Shown: piece after piece, positions 34,557-44,258 of the stretch
Position numbering within the stretch: the first letter of the stretch is position 1
Layout of the letters: each line of letters starts with the position of its first letter
Assembly (NCBI GenBank): GCA_041397725.1
Contig: JAWKVZ010000002.1
Location: 434,001 to 498,000, forward strand
Direction of reading: 5' to 3'
Length of the DNA stretch: 64,000 nt
DNA from: JAGRKR01 sp041397725
GTDB lineage: Bacteria > Pseudomonadota > Alphaproteobacteria > Rhizobiales > Hyphomicrobiaceae
Notes under the pieces: model-generated
Seen by the model: the letters and a program-made list of their open reading frames with translations, nothing else
Databases searched by the model: none
Told to the model about the DNA's origin: nothing
Program-made: the position numbers and the translations under genes

Positions 34557-35582
34557 ATGAGCAACAACATCCTCGAGGTGGAAAGCCTCAATGTCGAGAT
34601 CCCCGTGCCGGCGGGACTGCTGCGGCCGGTGCAGAACCTGAGCTTCTCGGTCGAGAAGGGCAAGACGCTCTGCATCGTCGGCGAGTCCGGGTGCGGCAAG
34701 TCGCTGACGGCGCTGGCCATCATGGACCTGCTGCCGCGCGCGGCGAGGCGGCGTGCAAATCGCCTCACCCTGGCCGGGCAGGACATGAGGAGCCTGAGCG
34801 AGCGGCAGATGTCGGACCTGCGCGGCAATCGCATGGCGATGATCTTCCAGGAGCCGATGACGTCGCTCAATCCCTCCTACAGCATCGGCAACCAGCTCGA
34901 GGAGGCGCTGCTGCGTCACCGCAAGGTGCCGCGCTCGGAGGCCCGGGACCGCGCCGTGCATCTGCTCGAGCGCGTCGGCATCACGGGCGCCGCCGGACGG
35001 CTCCGCCAGTTCCCGCACCAGCTTTCGGGCGGCCTGCGCCAACGCGTCATGATCGCCATGTCGCTGATGTGCGGCCCCGATCTCATCCTCGCCGACGAGC
35101 CGACGACCGCTCTCGACGTGACGATCCAGGCCCAGATCCTGCACCTGCTCGCCGAGCTTCAGCGCGAGTTCAACATGGGCATGATCCTGATCACCCACGA
35201 CCTCGGCATCGTCGCGCGCGTCGCCGACCGCGTGGCCGTGATGTATGCCGGTCAGGTGGTCGAGGAGGGGCCGGCCGAGCAGATCTTCAACCGGCCGATC
35301 CATCCCTACACACAGGGCCTGCTCGCCTGCATCCCCATTCCGGGCAAGACCAAGCGCGGCGAGCCGCTCGGCGCCATTCCCGGCATCGTGCCGTCGCTGA
35401 TCGGCGAGATGCGGGGCTGTCATTTCGCGAGCCGTTGCCAGTATGCGACGGACGCCTGTCGCGCCGGCAAGATCGAGTTGCGTCCGGCCCTGAGTGAAGA
35501 GCACCGCTACCGCTGCGTGCTCTCGCCGGAGGCATCGGCTGAGAATTTCCGTCGTACCGGCCTGAGTGTGGGGGCAGCATGA
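34557..35582 (+). CDS. Peptide ABC transporter ATPase (DppD type)
   Basis: A 341-residue ATPase with Walker A GESGCGKS (about 42-49), signature LSGGLRQR, Walker B LILADEPTTALD and H-switch ITHDL. The C-terminal oligopeptide-type extension has the paired cysteines GCHFASRCQYATDACRAG that in some family members bind an iron-sulfur cluster. It overlaps the next ATPase by four bases (ATGA at 35579-35582). Confidence 0.94.
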   Translation: MSNNILEVESLNVEIPVPAGLLRPVQNLSFSVEKGKTLCIVGESGCGKSLTALAIMDLLPRAARRRANRLTLAGQDMRSLSERQMSDLRGNRMAMIFQEPMTSLNPSYSIGNQLEEALLRHRKVPRSEARDRAVHLLERVGITGAAGRLRQFPHQLSGGLRQRVMIAMSLMCGPDLILADEPTTALDVTIQAQILHLLAELQREFNMGMILITHDLGIVARVADRVAVMYAGQVVEEGPAEQIFNRPIHPYTQGLLACIPIPGKTKRGEPLGAIPGIVPSLIGEMRGCHFASRCQYATDACRAGKIELRPALSEEHRYRCVLSPEASAENFRRTGLSVGAA

Positions 35583-36559
35583 GCGAGATACTTCTCCAGG
35601 CGCGGGACCTGACGCGCACCTTCATGATCTCGTCTGGATTTCTGCGTGCGAAGCGGGCGCTGCATGCGGTCAACGGCGTCAATCTCACCATCGAGAAGGG
35701 CGAGGTGGTCGCCATCGTCGGCGAGTCCGGCTGCGGCAAGACCACGCTCGCCAAGATGCTACTGGGCCTGCTGCCGCCGTCGAGCGGTGCGATCGAAATC
35801 CTCGGCCGCCCGGCGGCGAGCATCAGCCGGCTCGAGGTGTCGAAGCTCGTCCAGCCCGTGTTCCAGGACCCGTATTCCTCGCTCAATCCGCGCAAGTCGA
35901 TCGGCAGTATCATCGGTCTTCCGCTCAAGGTGCAGGGTGATCCCAATCCGTCGACCTGGCGCAAGCGGATCGAGGAGATGATGGAGCTGGTCGGCCTGCC
36001 GCGGCGCCTCTTCAACAACTACCCGAGCCAGCTCTCCGGCGGACAGCGCCAGCGCGTCGCCATCGCCCGCGCCCTCATCAACCGGCCGCGCATGGTGATC
36101 TGCGACGAGCCGACCTCCGCGCTCGATGTTTCCGTGCAATCGCAGATCCTCAACCTGCTGCAGGACCTGCGCACGGAGCTGGGGCTCACCTACGTGGTCA
36201 TCAGCCACAACCTGGCGGTGGTCGAGCACATGGCGACCCGTGTCGCCGTCATGTACCTCGGGCGCATCGTCGAGGAGGCCGATACGGAGACGCTCTTCAG
36301 CCGGCCGCGCCATCCCTATACCGAGGCGCTGCTGCAGTCCGTGCTGACGCCCGAGCCTGGCCTTGGCGTGCCCGATACGCACCTCGGCGCCGCCTATCCG
36401 AACCCGCTCAATGTGCCGCCCGGCTGCAGCTTCAATCCGCGCTGCGCCAAGGTGATGGATATGTGCTCGAAGGTGAAGCCGCGTCCTCTGCGCACCCAGG
36501 AGGGGCTGGTCGAGTGCCACCTCTACGATGCCGAGGCGTCGGCCAAGGGGGCCGCCTGA
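35579..36559 (+). CDS. Peptide ABC transporter ATPase (DppF type)
   Basis: A 326-residue ATPase, the second of the heterodimer: Walker A GESGCGKTT, VFQDPYSSLNPRKSI, signature LSGGQRQR, Walker B MVICDEPTSALD and ISHNL. It too ends in a cysteine-bearing extension (GCSFNPRCAKVMDMCSK). Its TGA overlaps the ATG of the first M20 gene by one base, showing the hydrolases belong to the same transcription unit as the transporter. Confidence 0.94.
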   Translation: MSEILLQARDLTRTFMISSGFLRAKRALHAVNGVNLTIEKGEVVAIVGESGCGKTTLAKMLLGLLPPSSGAIEILGRPAASISRLEVSKLVQPVFQDPYSSLNPRKSIGSIIGLPLKVQGDPNPSTWRKRIEEMMELVGLPRRLFNNYPSQLSGGQRQRVAIARALINRPRMVICDEPTSALDVSVQSQILNLLQDLRTELGLTYVVISHNLAVVEHMATRVAVMYLGRIVEEADTETLFSRPRHPYTEALLQSVLTPEPGLGVPDTHLGAAYPNPLNVPPGCSFNPRCAKVMDMCSKVKPRPLRTQEGLVECHLYDAEASAKGAA

Positions 36560-37983
36560 TGGCACGGGGCGAAGCCAACCGCGACGGGGCCGTGGCGCGC
36601 GCGCTCGCCTATTTCGACGAGGGCGGCTTCGAGGCGGAGCTGTCGCGGCGCGTCGCCTACCGTACCGAGAGCCAGAAGCTGCCGGCGAGCCTGCCGGAGC
36701 TGCATCGCTATCTCGCTGAGGAGATGGAGCCGGCCTTCAAGAGCATGGGCTTCACCTGTCGCACCTACGACAATCCCTTCCCCGGCCAAGGCCCGGTGCT
36801 GCTCGCCGAGCGGCACGAGGCTGATGGCTTGCCGACCGTGCTCGGCTATGGCCACGGCGATGTCATCCGCGGCCTCGAGGATCAGTGGACGAAAGGCAAG
36901 GGTCCCTGGCAGACGGCGCGTGACGGCGACCGCCTCTACGGGCGCGGGACGGCCGACAACAAGGGCCAGCACACGCTCAACATGGCGGCCCTGCGCGCTG
37001 TCATGGCGGAGCGCGGTGGGCGCCTCGGCTTCAACGCCAAGTTCGTTGTCGAGATGGGCGAGGAAGCCGGTTCCAAGGGGCTCAAGGAGCTCGCGGCGGC
37101 CAATGCGGCGGCGTTTGCCGCGGACGTGATGATCGGCTCGGACGGGCCGCGCGTAAAGCCGGGCCGTCCGACGCTGACGCTCGGCTGCCGTGGCGCTGTC
37201 AATTTCGATCTCGTCGTCGATCTGCGTGATGGTGGGCATCACTCCGGCAACTGGGGCGGACTGCTCGCCAATCCCGGCATCATCCTGGCGCATGCCATCG
37301 CCTCGATGGTCGATGCGCACGGTGCGTTGCAGGTTGATGGCCTTCAGGCCCCGCCCATGTCGGCTGCGGTCAAGGAGGCGCTCGCGGATATCGAGATCGA
37401 GGGCGGCGAGGGTGGTCCGAGCGTCGATCCCGACTGGGGCGAGCCGGGCCTGAAGCCGGCCGAGCGCGTATACGGCGCCAACGTGCTCAACGTGCTCGCC
37501 TATTCGACCGGAACGCCCGAGCGCCCCGTCAATGCCATTCCGCCGAAGGCCCGCGCGGCCATGCAGTTGCGCTTCATTGCCGGGACGGACGTGGCCGGCA
37601 TACTGCCCGCCGTGCGCCGCCATCTCGACGCCCATGGCTTCACCAACGTCGTTGTCGCGCCGCCCTCGGCCGCCAACGACGGCAATTTCGCGGCCTCGCG
37701 CATCGAGCCGGACCATCCCTGGGCCACTTTCGTCCGGGGGTCGCTGCAGCGCTCCTCCAACGCCAAGCCGGCCGTCGTGCCGAGCATGGGCGGCTCGATC
37801 TGCAACGACGTCTTCACGGACACGCTGGCCATGCCGGCGATCTGGATACCCCACTCCTATGCCGGCTGCTCGCAGCACGCGCCCGACGAGCACATCCTGC
37901 TCTCGGTGACGCGCAACGCACTCGCGATGATGGCCGGTCTCTACTGGGACATCGGCGAGCGCGGCGTGCCGGGGCGTACCTGA
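36559..37983 (+). CDS. M20-family metallohydrolase 1
   Basis: A 474-residue dipeptidase/deacylase-like enzyme of the M20 family with all di-zinc positions present: GYGHGDV (His99, Asp101), YGRGTADNKG (Asp133), EMGEEAGSKG (Glu168 catalytic, Glu169), SDGPR (Asp195) and a late SQHAPDEH histidine. A conserved GHHSGNWGGLLANPGIILAH block marks the lid. It is the first of three tandem paralogues and has slightly lower similarity to the other two. ATG 36559 shares a base with the upstream TGA. A 269-base gap, with no gene seen, follows it. Substrate unknown; peptides, N-acyl or carbamoyl amino acids are all possible. Confidence 0.9.
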   Translation: MARGEANRDGAVARALAYFDEGGFEAELSRRVAYRTESQKLPASLPELHRYLAEEMEPAFKSMGFTCRTYDNPFPGQGPVLLAERHEADGLPTVLGYGHGDVIRGLEDQWTKGKGPWQTARDGDRLYGRGTADNKGQHTLNMAALRAVMAERGGRLGFNAKFVVEMGEEAGSKGLKELAAANAAAFAADVMIGSDGPRVKPGRPTLTLGCRGAVNFDLVVDLRDGGHHSGNWGGLLANPGIILAHAIASMVDAHGALQVDGLQAPPMSAAVKEALADIEIEGGEGGPSVDPDWGEPGLKPAERVYGANVLNVLAYSTGTPERPVNAIPPKARAAMQLRFIAGTDVAGILPAVRRHLDAHGFTNVVVAPPSAANDGNFAASRIEPDHPWATFVRGSLQRSSNAKPAVVPSMGGSICNDVFTDTLAMPAIWIPHSYAGCSQHAPDEHILLSVTRNALAMMAGLYWDIGERGVPGRT

Positions 37984-38252
37984 GCAGTGGCGCCGCCGGT
38001 CCCGAGTTCCGCCATTCCGGACGGCGGATGGCGCGAGCTGTCCGCGGTCGCCCACCGTGCCGCTGAAGTCCCGTCCGGGAAGCCCGCTTTCCTTTCCCGC
38101 AGCCACCTGAGCGAAGTTCGGAGACAAAACGGTCGCCCAGCTCATAGAGTGGCGAGTTTGGTTCAGATTGAGAAGTGCGCTCGGCCCGGCCGCAGGTGCC
38201 GGTGGACTTCGCAATCCCCTCACGAGCACAGACGTAAAGACGAGGCCCAGTC

Positions 38253-39659
38253 ATGAGTCGCAGCGAAGCCATCAACCAGACACTCGCCTATTTCGACCGC
38301 ACCAGTGGCGGCTACTTCGACGATCTCGCCAAACTCTGCGCTATCCCGACCGAGAGCCAGAACCCGGCCCGCCTGCCGGAGATGCGCCAGTATCTCGCCG
38401 AGGTGATGGTGCCGCGCTTCGAGGCCATGGGCTACGGCTGCAAGGTCTACGAGAACCCGGTCGCCGGCTGCGGACCGGTGCTGTTGGCGACGCGCATCGA
38501 GGATCCCGCGCTCCCCACCATCCTCTGCTATGGCCATGGCGACGTGGTGCTCGGCATGGAGGGGCGCTGGGACAACGGCCGCGATCCGTGGAAGCTCTCG
38601 TTCGAGGGTGACAAGGTCTATGGCCGCGGCGTTGTCGACAACAAGGGCCAGCATCTCGTGCACATAGCCGCGCTCAAGGCGATCATCGCCAAGCGTGGCA
38701 AGCTCGGCTTCAACCACAAATTCCTGATCGAGATGGGCGAGGAGAACGGCTCCAAGGGGCTCAAGGAGATCGTCGAGGCCAACACCGCCGACTTCGCCGC
38801 CGACGCCTTCTTCGCGTCCGACGGCCCGCGCACCGAGATGTCGAAGCCCAACATCACCCTCGGCAATCGCGGCTGCATCAATTTCAACCTTGTCGTCGAT
38901 CTGCGCGAGGGCGGGCATCACTCCGGTAACTGGGGCGGTCTGCTCGCCAACCCCGGCATCATCCTGGCGCATGCCCTCTCGACCATCGTGGACGAGCACG
39001 GCAAGATCCTCGTCGACGGCTGGCGTCCCGAGGTGCCGACGCACGTGCGCGAGGTCCTGGTGGGGCTCGACCGCGAGGCAGGCCCCGGTGCGCCCGTGAT
39101 CGACGACGCGTGGGGAGAGCCCGGCTTCTCGCGCATGGAGAAGGTCTCCGCCTTCAATTCGTTCGAGGTGCTCGCCTACACCACCGGCACGCCGGAGCGC
39201 CCCGTCAACGCCATCCCGCCAAAGGCGCGCGCGACATGTCAACTGCGCTACGTGCACGGCACGGACGAGGCGAACCTGATCGCGAACCTGCGCCGGCATC
39301 TCGACGCGAAGGGCTTCGGCAACGTGCGCATCGATCCGCCACCGGCCAGCAACGACGGTCGCTTCTTCGCCAGCCGCACGGATCCGCGCCACCCCTGGGC
39401 CAAATGGATGAAGTCCGCGGTCGAACGGGGCTCCAATCATCCCTGCGGCGTGCTGCCGAACTCGGGCGGCTCGAACATGACGCACATCATCCAGTTCATC
39501 CTGAAGGCGCCGATCGCCTGGTTCCCGCTGAGCTACGCGGGCTGCTCGCAGCACGCGCCCAACGAGCACATGCTGAAACCCCTGATGCGCGAAGGCATGC
39601 GCCACGTCACGGGCATCTACTGGGATCTCGGCGATCCCGAAAGCGCCTATCGTCCCTGA
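38253..39659 (+). CDS. M20-family metallohydrolase 2
   Basis: A 468-residue paralogue of the preceding enzyme: CYGHGDV (His95, Asp97), YGRGVVDNKG (Asp129), EMGEENGSKG (Glu163, Glu164), SDGPR (Asp190) and SQHAPNEH near the end. It keeps the same GGHHSGNWGGLLANPGIILAH lid block. It looks most similar to copy 3. The sequence shows nothing that would tell its substrate from those of the other copies. A 269-base gap upstream could hold an internal promoter. Confidence 0.9.
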   Translation: MSRSEAINQTLAYFDRTSGGYFDDLAKLCAIPTESQNPARLPEMRQYLAEVMVPRFEAMGYGCKVYENPVAGCGPVLLATRIEDPALPTILCYGHGDVVLGMEGRWDNGRDPWKLSFEGDKVYGRGVVDNKGQHLVHIAALKAIIAKRGKLGFNHKFLIEMGEENGSKGLKEIVEANTADFAADAFFASDGPRTEMSKPNITLGNRGCINFNLVVDLREGGHHSGNWGGLLANPGIILAHALSTIVDEHGKILVDGWRPEVPTHVREVLVGLDREAGPGAPVIDDAWGEPGFSRMEKVSAFNSFEVLAYTTGTPERPVNAIPPKARATCQLRYVHGTDEANLIANLRRHLDAKGFGNVRIDPPPASNDGRFFASRTDPRHPWAKWMKSAVERGSNHPCGVLPNSGGSNMTHIIQFILKAPIAWFPLSYAGCSQHAPNEHMLKPLMREGMRHVTGIYWDLGDPESAYRP

Positions 39660-39708
39660 AGGACATCCTGGGTCGATCGGTTTTGCGAAGGACAGTGAGA
39701 GAGCGCAC

Positions 39709-41127
39709 ATGAGTACGACGGGCAGCAGGCAGCAGGCCATGGCGGCCGCGTTCGCCTACTATGACGACGAGGCCGGCGGTTACTTCAAGGACCTGGCGGC
39801 AGCGGTCGCCGTGCCGACCGAAAGCCAGCACGCGGCCGGGCTGCCGCACATGCGCCGCTATCTCGATGGGCTGATGGCTCCGACGCTGACGCCGCTCGGG
39901 TATGAGTGTCGCGTCTACGACAACCCGGTCGAGGGCGCTGGCCCGGTGCTGCTCGCCTCGCGCGTCGAGGACCCGAGCCTGCCGACCATGCTCTGCTACG
40001 GCCATGGCGACGTGGTCATGGGCATGGAGGGGCGCTGGCAGAACGGCCGGGACCCGTGGCGTCTGTCCTTCGAGGGGGAGAAGGTCTACGGGCGCGGCAC
40101 CGCCGACAACAAGGGGCAGCATCTCCTGCACATCGCCGCGCTGCGCACCGTCCTCGAGACCCGCGGCAAGCTCGGCTTCAACCACAAGCTCTGCATCGAG
40201 ATGGGCGAGGAGAACGGCTCGCGCGGATTTCGTGAGGTCATCCAGGCGCATCGCGCCGATTTCGCCGCCGACGCCTTTTTCTCCTCCGACGGGCCGCGCA
40301 CGGTGCGCGAGCGGCCGAACATCACGCTCGGCAACCGCGGCGGCTGCCAGTTCGATCTCATCGTCGATCTGCGCGATGGCGGCCACCACTCCGGCAACTG
40401 GGGTGGGCTGCTGGCCAATCCCGGCATCATCCTGGCGCATGCCATCGCCTCGATCACCGATGCCAAGGGCCGCATCCTCATCGACGCATGGCGGCCGCCG
40501 TTGCCGGACTGGGTGCGCGAGCTCGTCAAGGACGCCAAGCGCGACAGCGGCGCCAATGCACCGGAGATCGACGAGGACTGGGGCGAGCCCGGGCTCGCGC
40601 CTATGGAGAAGGTCGTCGGCTGGAACTCGTTCGAGGTTCTGGCCTTCACCACGGGCACGCCGGAGCGGCCGGTGAACGCCATCCCGCCGAAGGCGCAGGC
40701 GCGCTGCGCCTTGCGCTTCGTGGTCGGCACCAAGGCCGAGGACATCCTGCCGAGCCTGCGCCGGCATCTCGACGCGCGCGGCTTCCAGAACGTCGAGATC
40801 CGCACGCCGCCCGGCGCCAATCCCATCCGCTTCGGGGCTTCGCGCACGGACCCGAACCATCCGTTCGTGAAATGGGTGCGCGGTGCGCTCGACCGTGCGG
40901 CGGGCGCGCCGTGTGACGTGCTGCCGAACTCGGGCGGCTCGAACGTCACCGAGATCATCGGCACCGAGCTCGGCATTCCCTACATCTGGCTGCCTTTGAG
41001 CTATACGGGCTGCTCGCAGCACGCGCCCGACGAGCACATCCTGAAGCCGCTGATGCGCGAGGGGCTCGGACATCTCACGTCGATCTACTGGGATCTCGGC
41101 GACGAACAGGATGGATATCGCAAATGA
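39709..41127 (+). CDS. M20-family metallohydrolase 3
   Basis: A 472-residue third copy: CYGHGDV (His99, Asp101), YGRGTADNKG (Asp133), EMGEENGSRG (Glu167, Glu168), SDGPR (Asp194) and SQHAPDEH. It starts 49 bases after copy 2 with GGACAGTGAGAGAG upstream. Its TGA overlaps the amidase ATG (ATGA, 41124-41127). All three copies keep full active sites, so the set was probably kept for different substrates rather than decaying. Confidence 0.9.
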   Translation: MSTTGSRQQAMAAAFAYYDDEAGGYFKDLAAAVAVPTESQHAAGLPHMRRYLDGLMAPTLTPLGYECRVYDNPVEGAGPVLLASRVEDPSLPTMLCYGHGDVVMGMEGRWQNGRDPWRLSFEGEKVYGRGTADNKGQHLLHIAALRTVLETRGKLGFNHKLCIEMGEENGSRGFREVIQAHRADFAADAFFSSDGPRTVRERPNITLGNRGGCQFDLIVDLRDGGHHSGNWGGLLANPGIILAHAIASITDAKGRILIDAWRPPLPDWVRELVKDAKRDSGANAPEIDEDWGEPGLAPMEKVVGWNSFEVLAFTTGTPERPVNAIPPKAQARCALRFVVGTKAEDILPSLRRHLDARGFQNVEIRTPPGANPIRFGASRTDPNHPFVKWVRGALDRAAGAPCDVLPNSGGSNVTEIIGTELGIPYIWLPLSYTGCSQHAPDEHILKPLMREGLGHLTSIYWDLGDEQDGYRK

Positions 41128-42566
41128 CGGAACCCGCTGATCTTTCCGCCGTCGAAGCCCGCCGGCTGATCGGCCGCAAGGCGCTTTCGCCGGTCGAGCT
41201 GCTCGAGAGCTGCCTGTCGCGCATCGAGGCGAGCAATGGGGCGCTCAACGCCATGGTGACTTTCGACGCCGACGGTGCGCGCGCCATGGCGCGGGCGCAG
41301 GAGGCCGACGTGATGGCGGGCGAGGCGTTGGGCCCGCTGCACGGTCTGCCCGTCGCCGTGAAGGATCTGACCGCCACGGCGGGCATGCGCACCACGCAAG
41401 GCTCGCTCATCTACAAGGACGACGTGCCCAAGGCCGACGATCCAATGGTGGCCAACGTGCGCGCGGCGGGCGGCAACATCGTCGGCAAGACGAATACGCC
41501 GGAGTTCGGCGCGGGAGCGAACACGACGAACCGTGTCTTCGGTCCGACGGGAAATCCGTTCGACCCGTCGAAGACCTGTGGCGGCTCGTCGGGTGGCGCC
41601 GCCGTGGCACTGGCGACCGGTCAGGTGCCGCTGGCCACGGGCTCCGACTACGGCGGCAGCCTCAGGACGCCGGCTGGCTTCTGCGGCGTTGCCGGATTCC
41701 GCTCGTCGCCAGGGCTCGTGCCGGGCAGCGGGCGGCCGGTGGCGCTGGCGCCCTTCTCGGTCACTGGCCCGATGGGACGCAGCATCGCGGATGCGCATCT
41801 GCTGTTGCGCGCGCAGATCGCGATCGACAAGCGCGATCCCTACTCGAGCTGCGACGCCGAGCTCATCCCCGAGCTGCTTGGAGCCATCGATCTCGGCACC
41901 GTCACGGCGGCGTTCTCCGCGGACCTCGGCTGTGCACCGGTGGCCAAGGCGATCCGCCGGACGTTCGAGAGCCGCACGAAGGCGTTCCGACATCTCTTCG
42001 CCGAGGCGAGCGACGAGACCCCGGACTTCGCCGACGTGCACGAGGTCTTCGAGACCCTGCGGGGCCTCTATTTCGTGGCGGCGCATCGCGAGAGGCTGGA
42101 GAAGCATCGCGATCTGCTCGACCGCAACGTCATCGACAACACGGAGCGCGGTCTGGCGCTGTCGCTCGCCGACGTCGCGCGCGCCAATGTGGCGCAGACC
42201 CGGCTTTACCGCCGCTTCCTGGCGTTCTTCGACGAGGTGGACGTGCTGATCGCACCGGCGGCCTCGGTCTCGCCCTTCCCGCATTCCGAGCTGTTCGTCG
42301 CCAGCATCGACGGCGAGGCCATGCCGACCTATATGCGCTGGCTCGCCATCACCTATGCGCCGACCATGGCGCTCGCGACGGCGGCCGTCATCCCGTGCGG
42401 GCTCGACGAGGCCGGGCTGCCGTTCGGCATCCAGGTGATCGGTCCGAACGGGGCGGATGCGCTCGTGCTCGAGGTCGCGCACGCGCTCGAGGAGGCGCTT
42501 GCCGCCATACCGGAAACCCGGCGTCCCGTTCCCGATCTTGCCGCACTGGCGAAGGCGACGTCCTGA
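41124..42566 (+). CDS. Amidase signature family enzyme
   Basis: A 480-residue hydrolase with the Ser-cisSer-Lys triad: lysine in LPVAVKDLTATAG (near residue 78), the two serines in CGGSSGGAAVALATG and GSDYGGSLRTPAGFCG, followed by GVAGFRSSPG. The family cleaves primary amides, aryl amides or amide bonds in peptides and in Glu/Asp tRNA transamidation. Lacking GatB/GatC next to it and lying in a hydrolase cluster, it is probably catabolic. It overlaps the M20 copy 3 gene by four bases. Confidence 0.9.
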   Translation: MTEPADLSAVEARRLIGRKALSPVELLESCLSRIEASNGALNAMVTFDADGARAMARAQEADVMAGEALGPLHGLPVAVKDLTATAGMRTTQGSLIYKDDVPKADDPMVANVRAAGGNIVGKTNTPEFGAGANTTNRVFGPTGNPFDPSKTCGGSSGGAAVALATGQVPLATGSDYGGSLRTPAGFCGVAGFRSSPGLVPGSGRPVALAPFSVTGPMGRSIADAHLLLRAQIAIDKRDPYSSCDAELIPELLGAIDLGTVTAAFSADLGCAPVAKAIRRTFESRTKAFRHLFAEASDETPDFADVHEVFETLRGLYFVAAHRERLEKHRDLLDRNVIDNTERGLALSLADVARANVAQTRLYRRFLAFFDEVDVLIAPAASVSPFPHSELFVASIDGEAMPTYMRWLAITYAPTMALATAAVIPCGLDEAGLPFGIQVIGPNGADALVLEVAHALEEALAAIPETRRPVPDLAALAKATS

Positions 42567-42633
42567 GGGCGTTGCCAGCGGTCCGGTTCCGGTGGAGACT
42601 GTCTGCGAGCATCCATCGCGATCGGAGAGAACC

Positions 42634-44244
42634 ATGACGCACGGGATCATCAGCGCCGCGCAGCCCGAGGCGGCGGAGGCTGGAGCCGATATTCTGGCGA
42701 GCGGCGGCAACGCGGTCGATGCCGCGGTCGCCGCGGCCCTCGTGCAGACCGCGGTCGATCCGCAGATGTGCGGCATTGCCGGCTTCGGCTGCATGCACAT
42801 CTACATGCCGTCCCGCAATGCCCACGTCTGCCTCGACTTCCACGGCCGGGCGCCGCTCGCCGCGAGGCCGGATATGTGGGCCGACCGCGTGATCGGGGAG
42901 GCCGAGGACGGCTACGGCTTCATCCTCGAGGGACGCGTCAACGAGGTCGGGTACGGGGCCATCACCTCGCCGATGACCCTGCGGGCGCTCGATCATGCCT
43001 TGCAGGCCTATGGCACGATGCAGCTTCAGTCGCTGCTGGCGCCCGCCATTGCCTATTGCGAGGAAGGCTTCATGGTGCGCCCGCATGTCGTCACCTACTG
43101 GTCCCAGACGGCAAACCACGGGCGGATCGCGCACGAGCAGTTCCTGCGTCAGCACCCGGCGACAGCCGCCATCTACATCAAGCCGGACGGGCGCCTCCAC
43201 CGGGTCGGCGAGACGTTGCGCAACCCCGACATGGGCCGCACCTACCGGCGGATCGCCGAGCACGGCGTCGAGGAGTTCTACTCGGGCGCCATCGCCCGCG
43301 AGATCGTCGCCGACATGAGCGAGAACGGCGGCATGCTCCGAGCGGACGATCTTGCGCAAGTGGCGGTCGAGACCAATCCGCCCTTACGCGGCACCTATCG
43401 CGGCCTCGAGATCACCACCAATCAGCCGCCGGGCGGCGGCCTGCTGATCGTGCAGATGCTCAACATCCTGGAGAATTTCGACCTGCAGGCCATGGGACAC
43501 AATTCGCCCGACTACATCGCGACGGTGGCGGAGGCCATGAAGATCGCGACGGTCGACAAGGACCGCTATATCGGCGATCCGCGGTTCGTCGAGGTGCCGG
43601 TCGCGCGCCTCGCTTCGAAGGCCTACGCGGCGGAATGCGCCGAGCGCATTCGCCGGGGCGAGAAGCAGCACGTGCCGCGCTTCAATCCGGGAGCGCCGGA
43701 GTCCAAGAACACCACCCACGTCAACGTCGCCGACGAGCACGGGACCTGTGTGACCGTAACGCACACGCTCGGCCAGCCGTCGGGGATCGTCACCAAGGGG
43801 CTCGGCTTCATGTACAACGGCGCCATGGCCCAGTTCGACCCGCGCCCAGGTCGCGCCACGTCCATCGCGCCCGGCAAGTCGCGCTTCTCCGCCCTCTGTC
43901 CGACGATCGTGTTCAAGGAGGGCAAGCCCGTCTTCGTCGTCGGCGCGCCGGGGAATACCTACATCACGATGGGTGTCGTGCAGGCCATCCTCAACGCCGT
44001 CGACTTCGGCATGAACGCGCAGGAGGCGGTGTCGGCGCCACGCTTCTGCGCCACGTCGGACGTCATCGAGATTTCGAACCGCATCACCCGGCGCGCAGAG
44101 CGCGAGCTCGCCGCACGTGGCTATCCCATGCGCCGCTATCCGTTCGGCTACCACTTCTCCGGCGTGCACGCCCTGCGGCTCGTGGGCGACGCGTACGACG
44201 GTGGCGCCGATCCAGGGCGGGACGGCATGGCAATGTCTGTGTGA
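42634..44244 (+). CDS. Gamma-glutamyltransferase-like Ntn hydrolase without signal peptide
   Basis: A 536-residue enzyme of the gamma-glutamyltransferase family. The N-terminal part has EAGADILASGGNAVDAAVAAAL; the autocleavage site and nucleophile lie in NTTHVNVADEHG (Thr360 as the new N-terminal Thr), and GKSRFSALCP and NGAMAQFDPRPG follow. Unlike secreted GGT it begins directly with MTHGIISAAQPEAAEAG, so it would work in the cytoplasm after uptake. It could hydrolyse gamma-glutamyl amides or related acyl amides. CGGAGAG lies before ATG 42634. The M81 gene follows after 14 bases. Confidence 0.85.
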   Translation: MTHGIISAAQPEAAEAGADILASGGNAVDAAVAAALVQTAVDPQMCGIAGFGCMHIYMPSRNAHVCLDFHGRAPLAARPDMWADRVIGEAEDGYGFILEGRVNEVGYGAITSPMTLRALDHALQAYGTMQLQSLLAPAIAYCEEGFMVRPHVVTYWSQTANHGRIAHEQFLRQHPATAAIYIKPDGRLHRVGETLRNPDMGRTYRRIAEHGVEEFYSGAIAREIVADMSENGGMLRADDLAQVAVETNPPLRGTYRGLEITTNQPPGGGLLIVQMLNILENFDLQAMGHNSPDYIATVAEAMKIATVDKDRYIGDPRFVEVPVARLASKAYAAECAERIRRGEKQHVPRFNPGAPESKNTTHVNVADEHGTCVTVTHTLGQPSGIVTKGLGFMYNGAMAQFDPRPGRATSIAPGKSRFSALCPTIVFKEGKPVFVVGAPGNTYITMGVVQAILNAVDFGMNAQEAVSAPRFCATSDVIEISNRITRRAERELAARGYPMRRYPFGYHFSGVHALRLVGDAYDGGADPGRDGMAMSV

Positions 44245-44258
44245 GGGAGGCGAAAACC

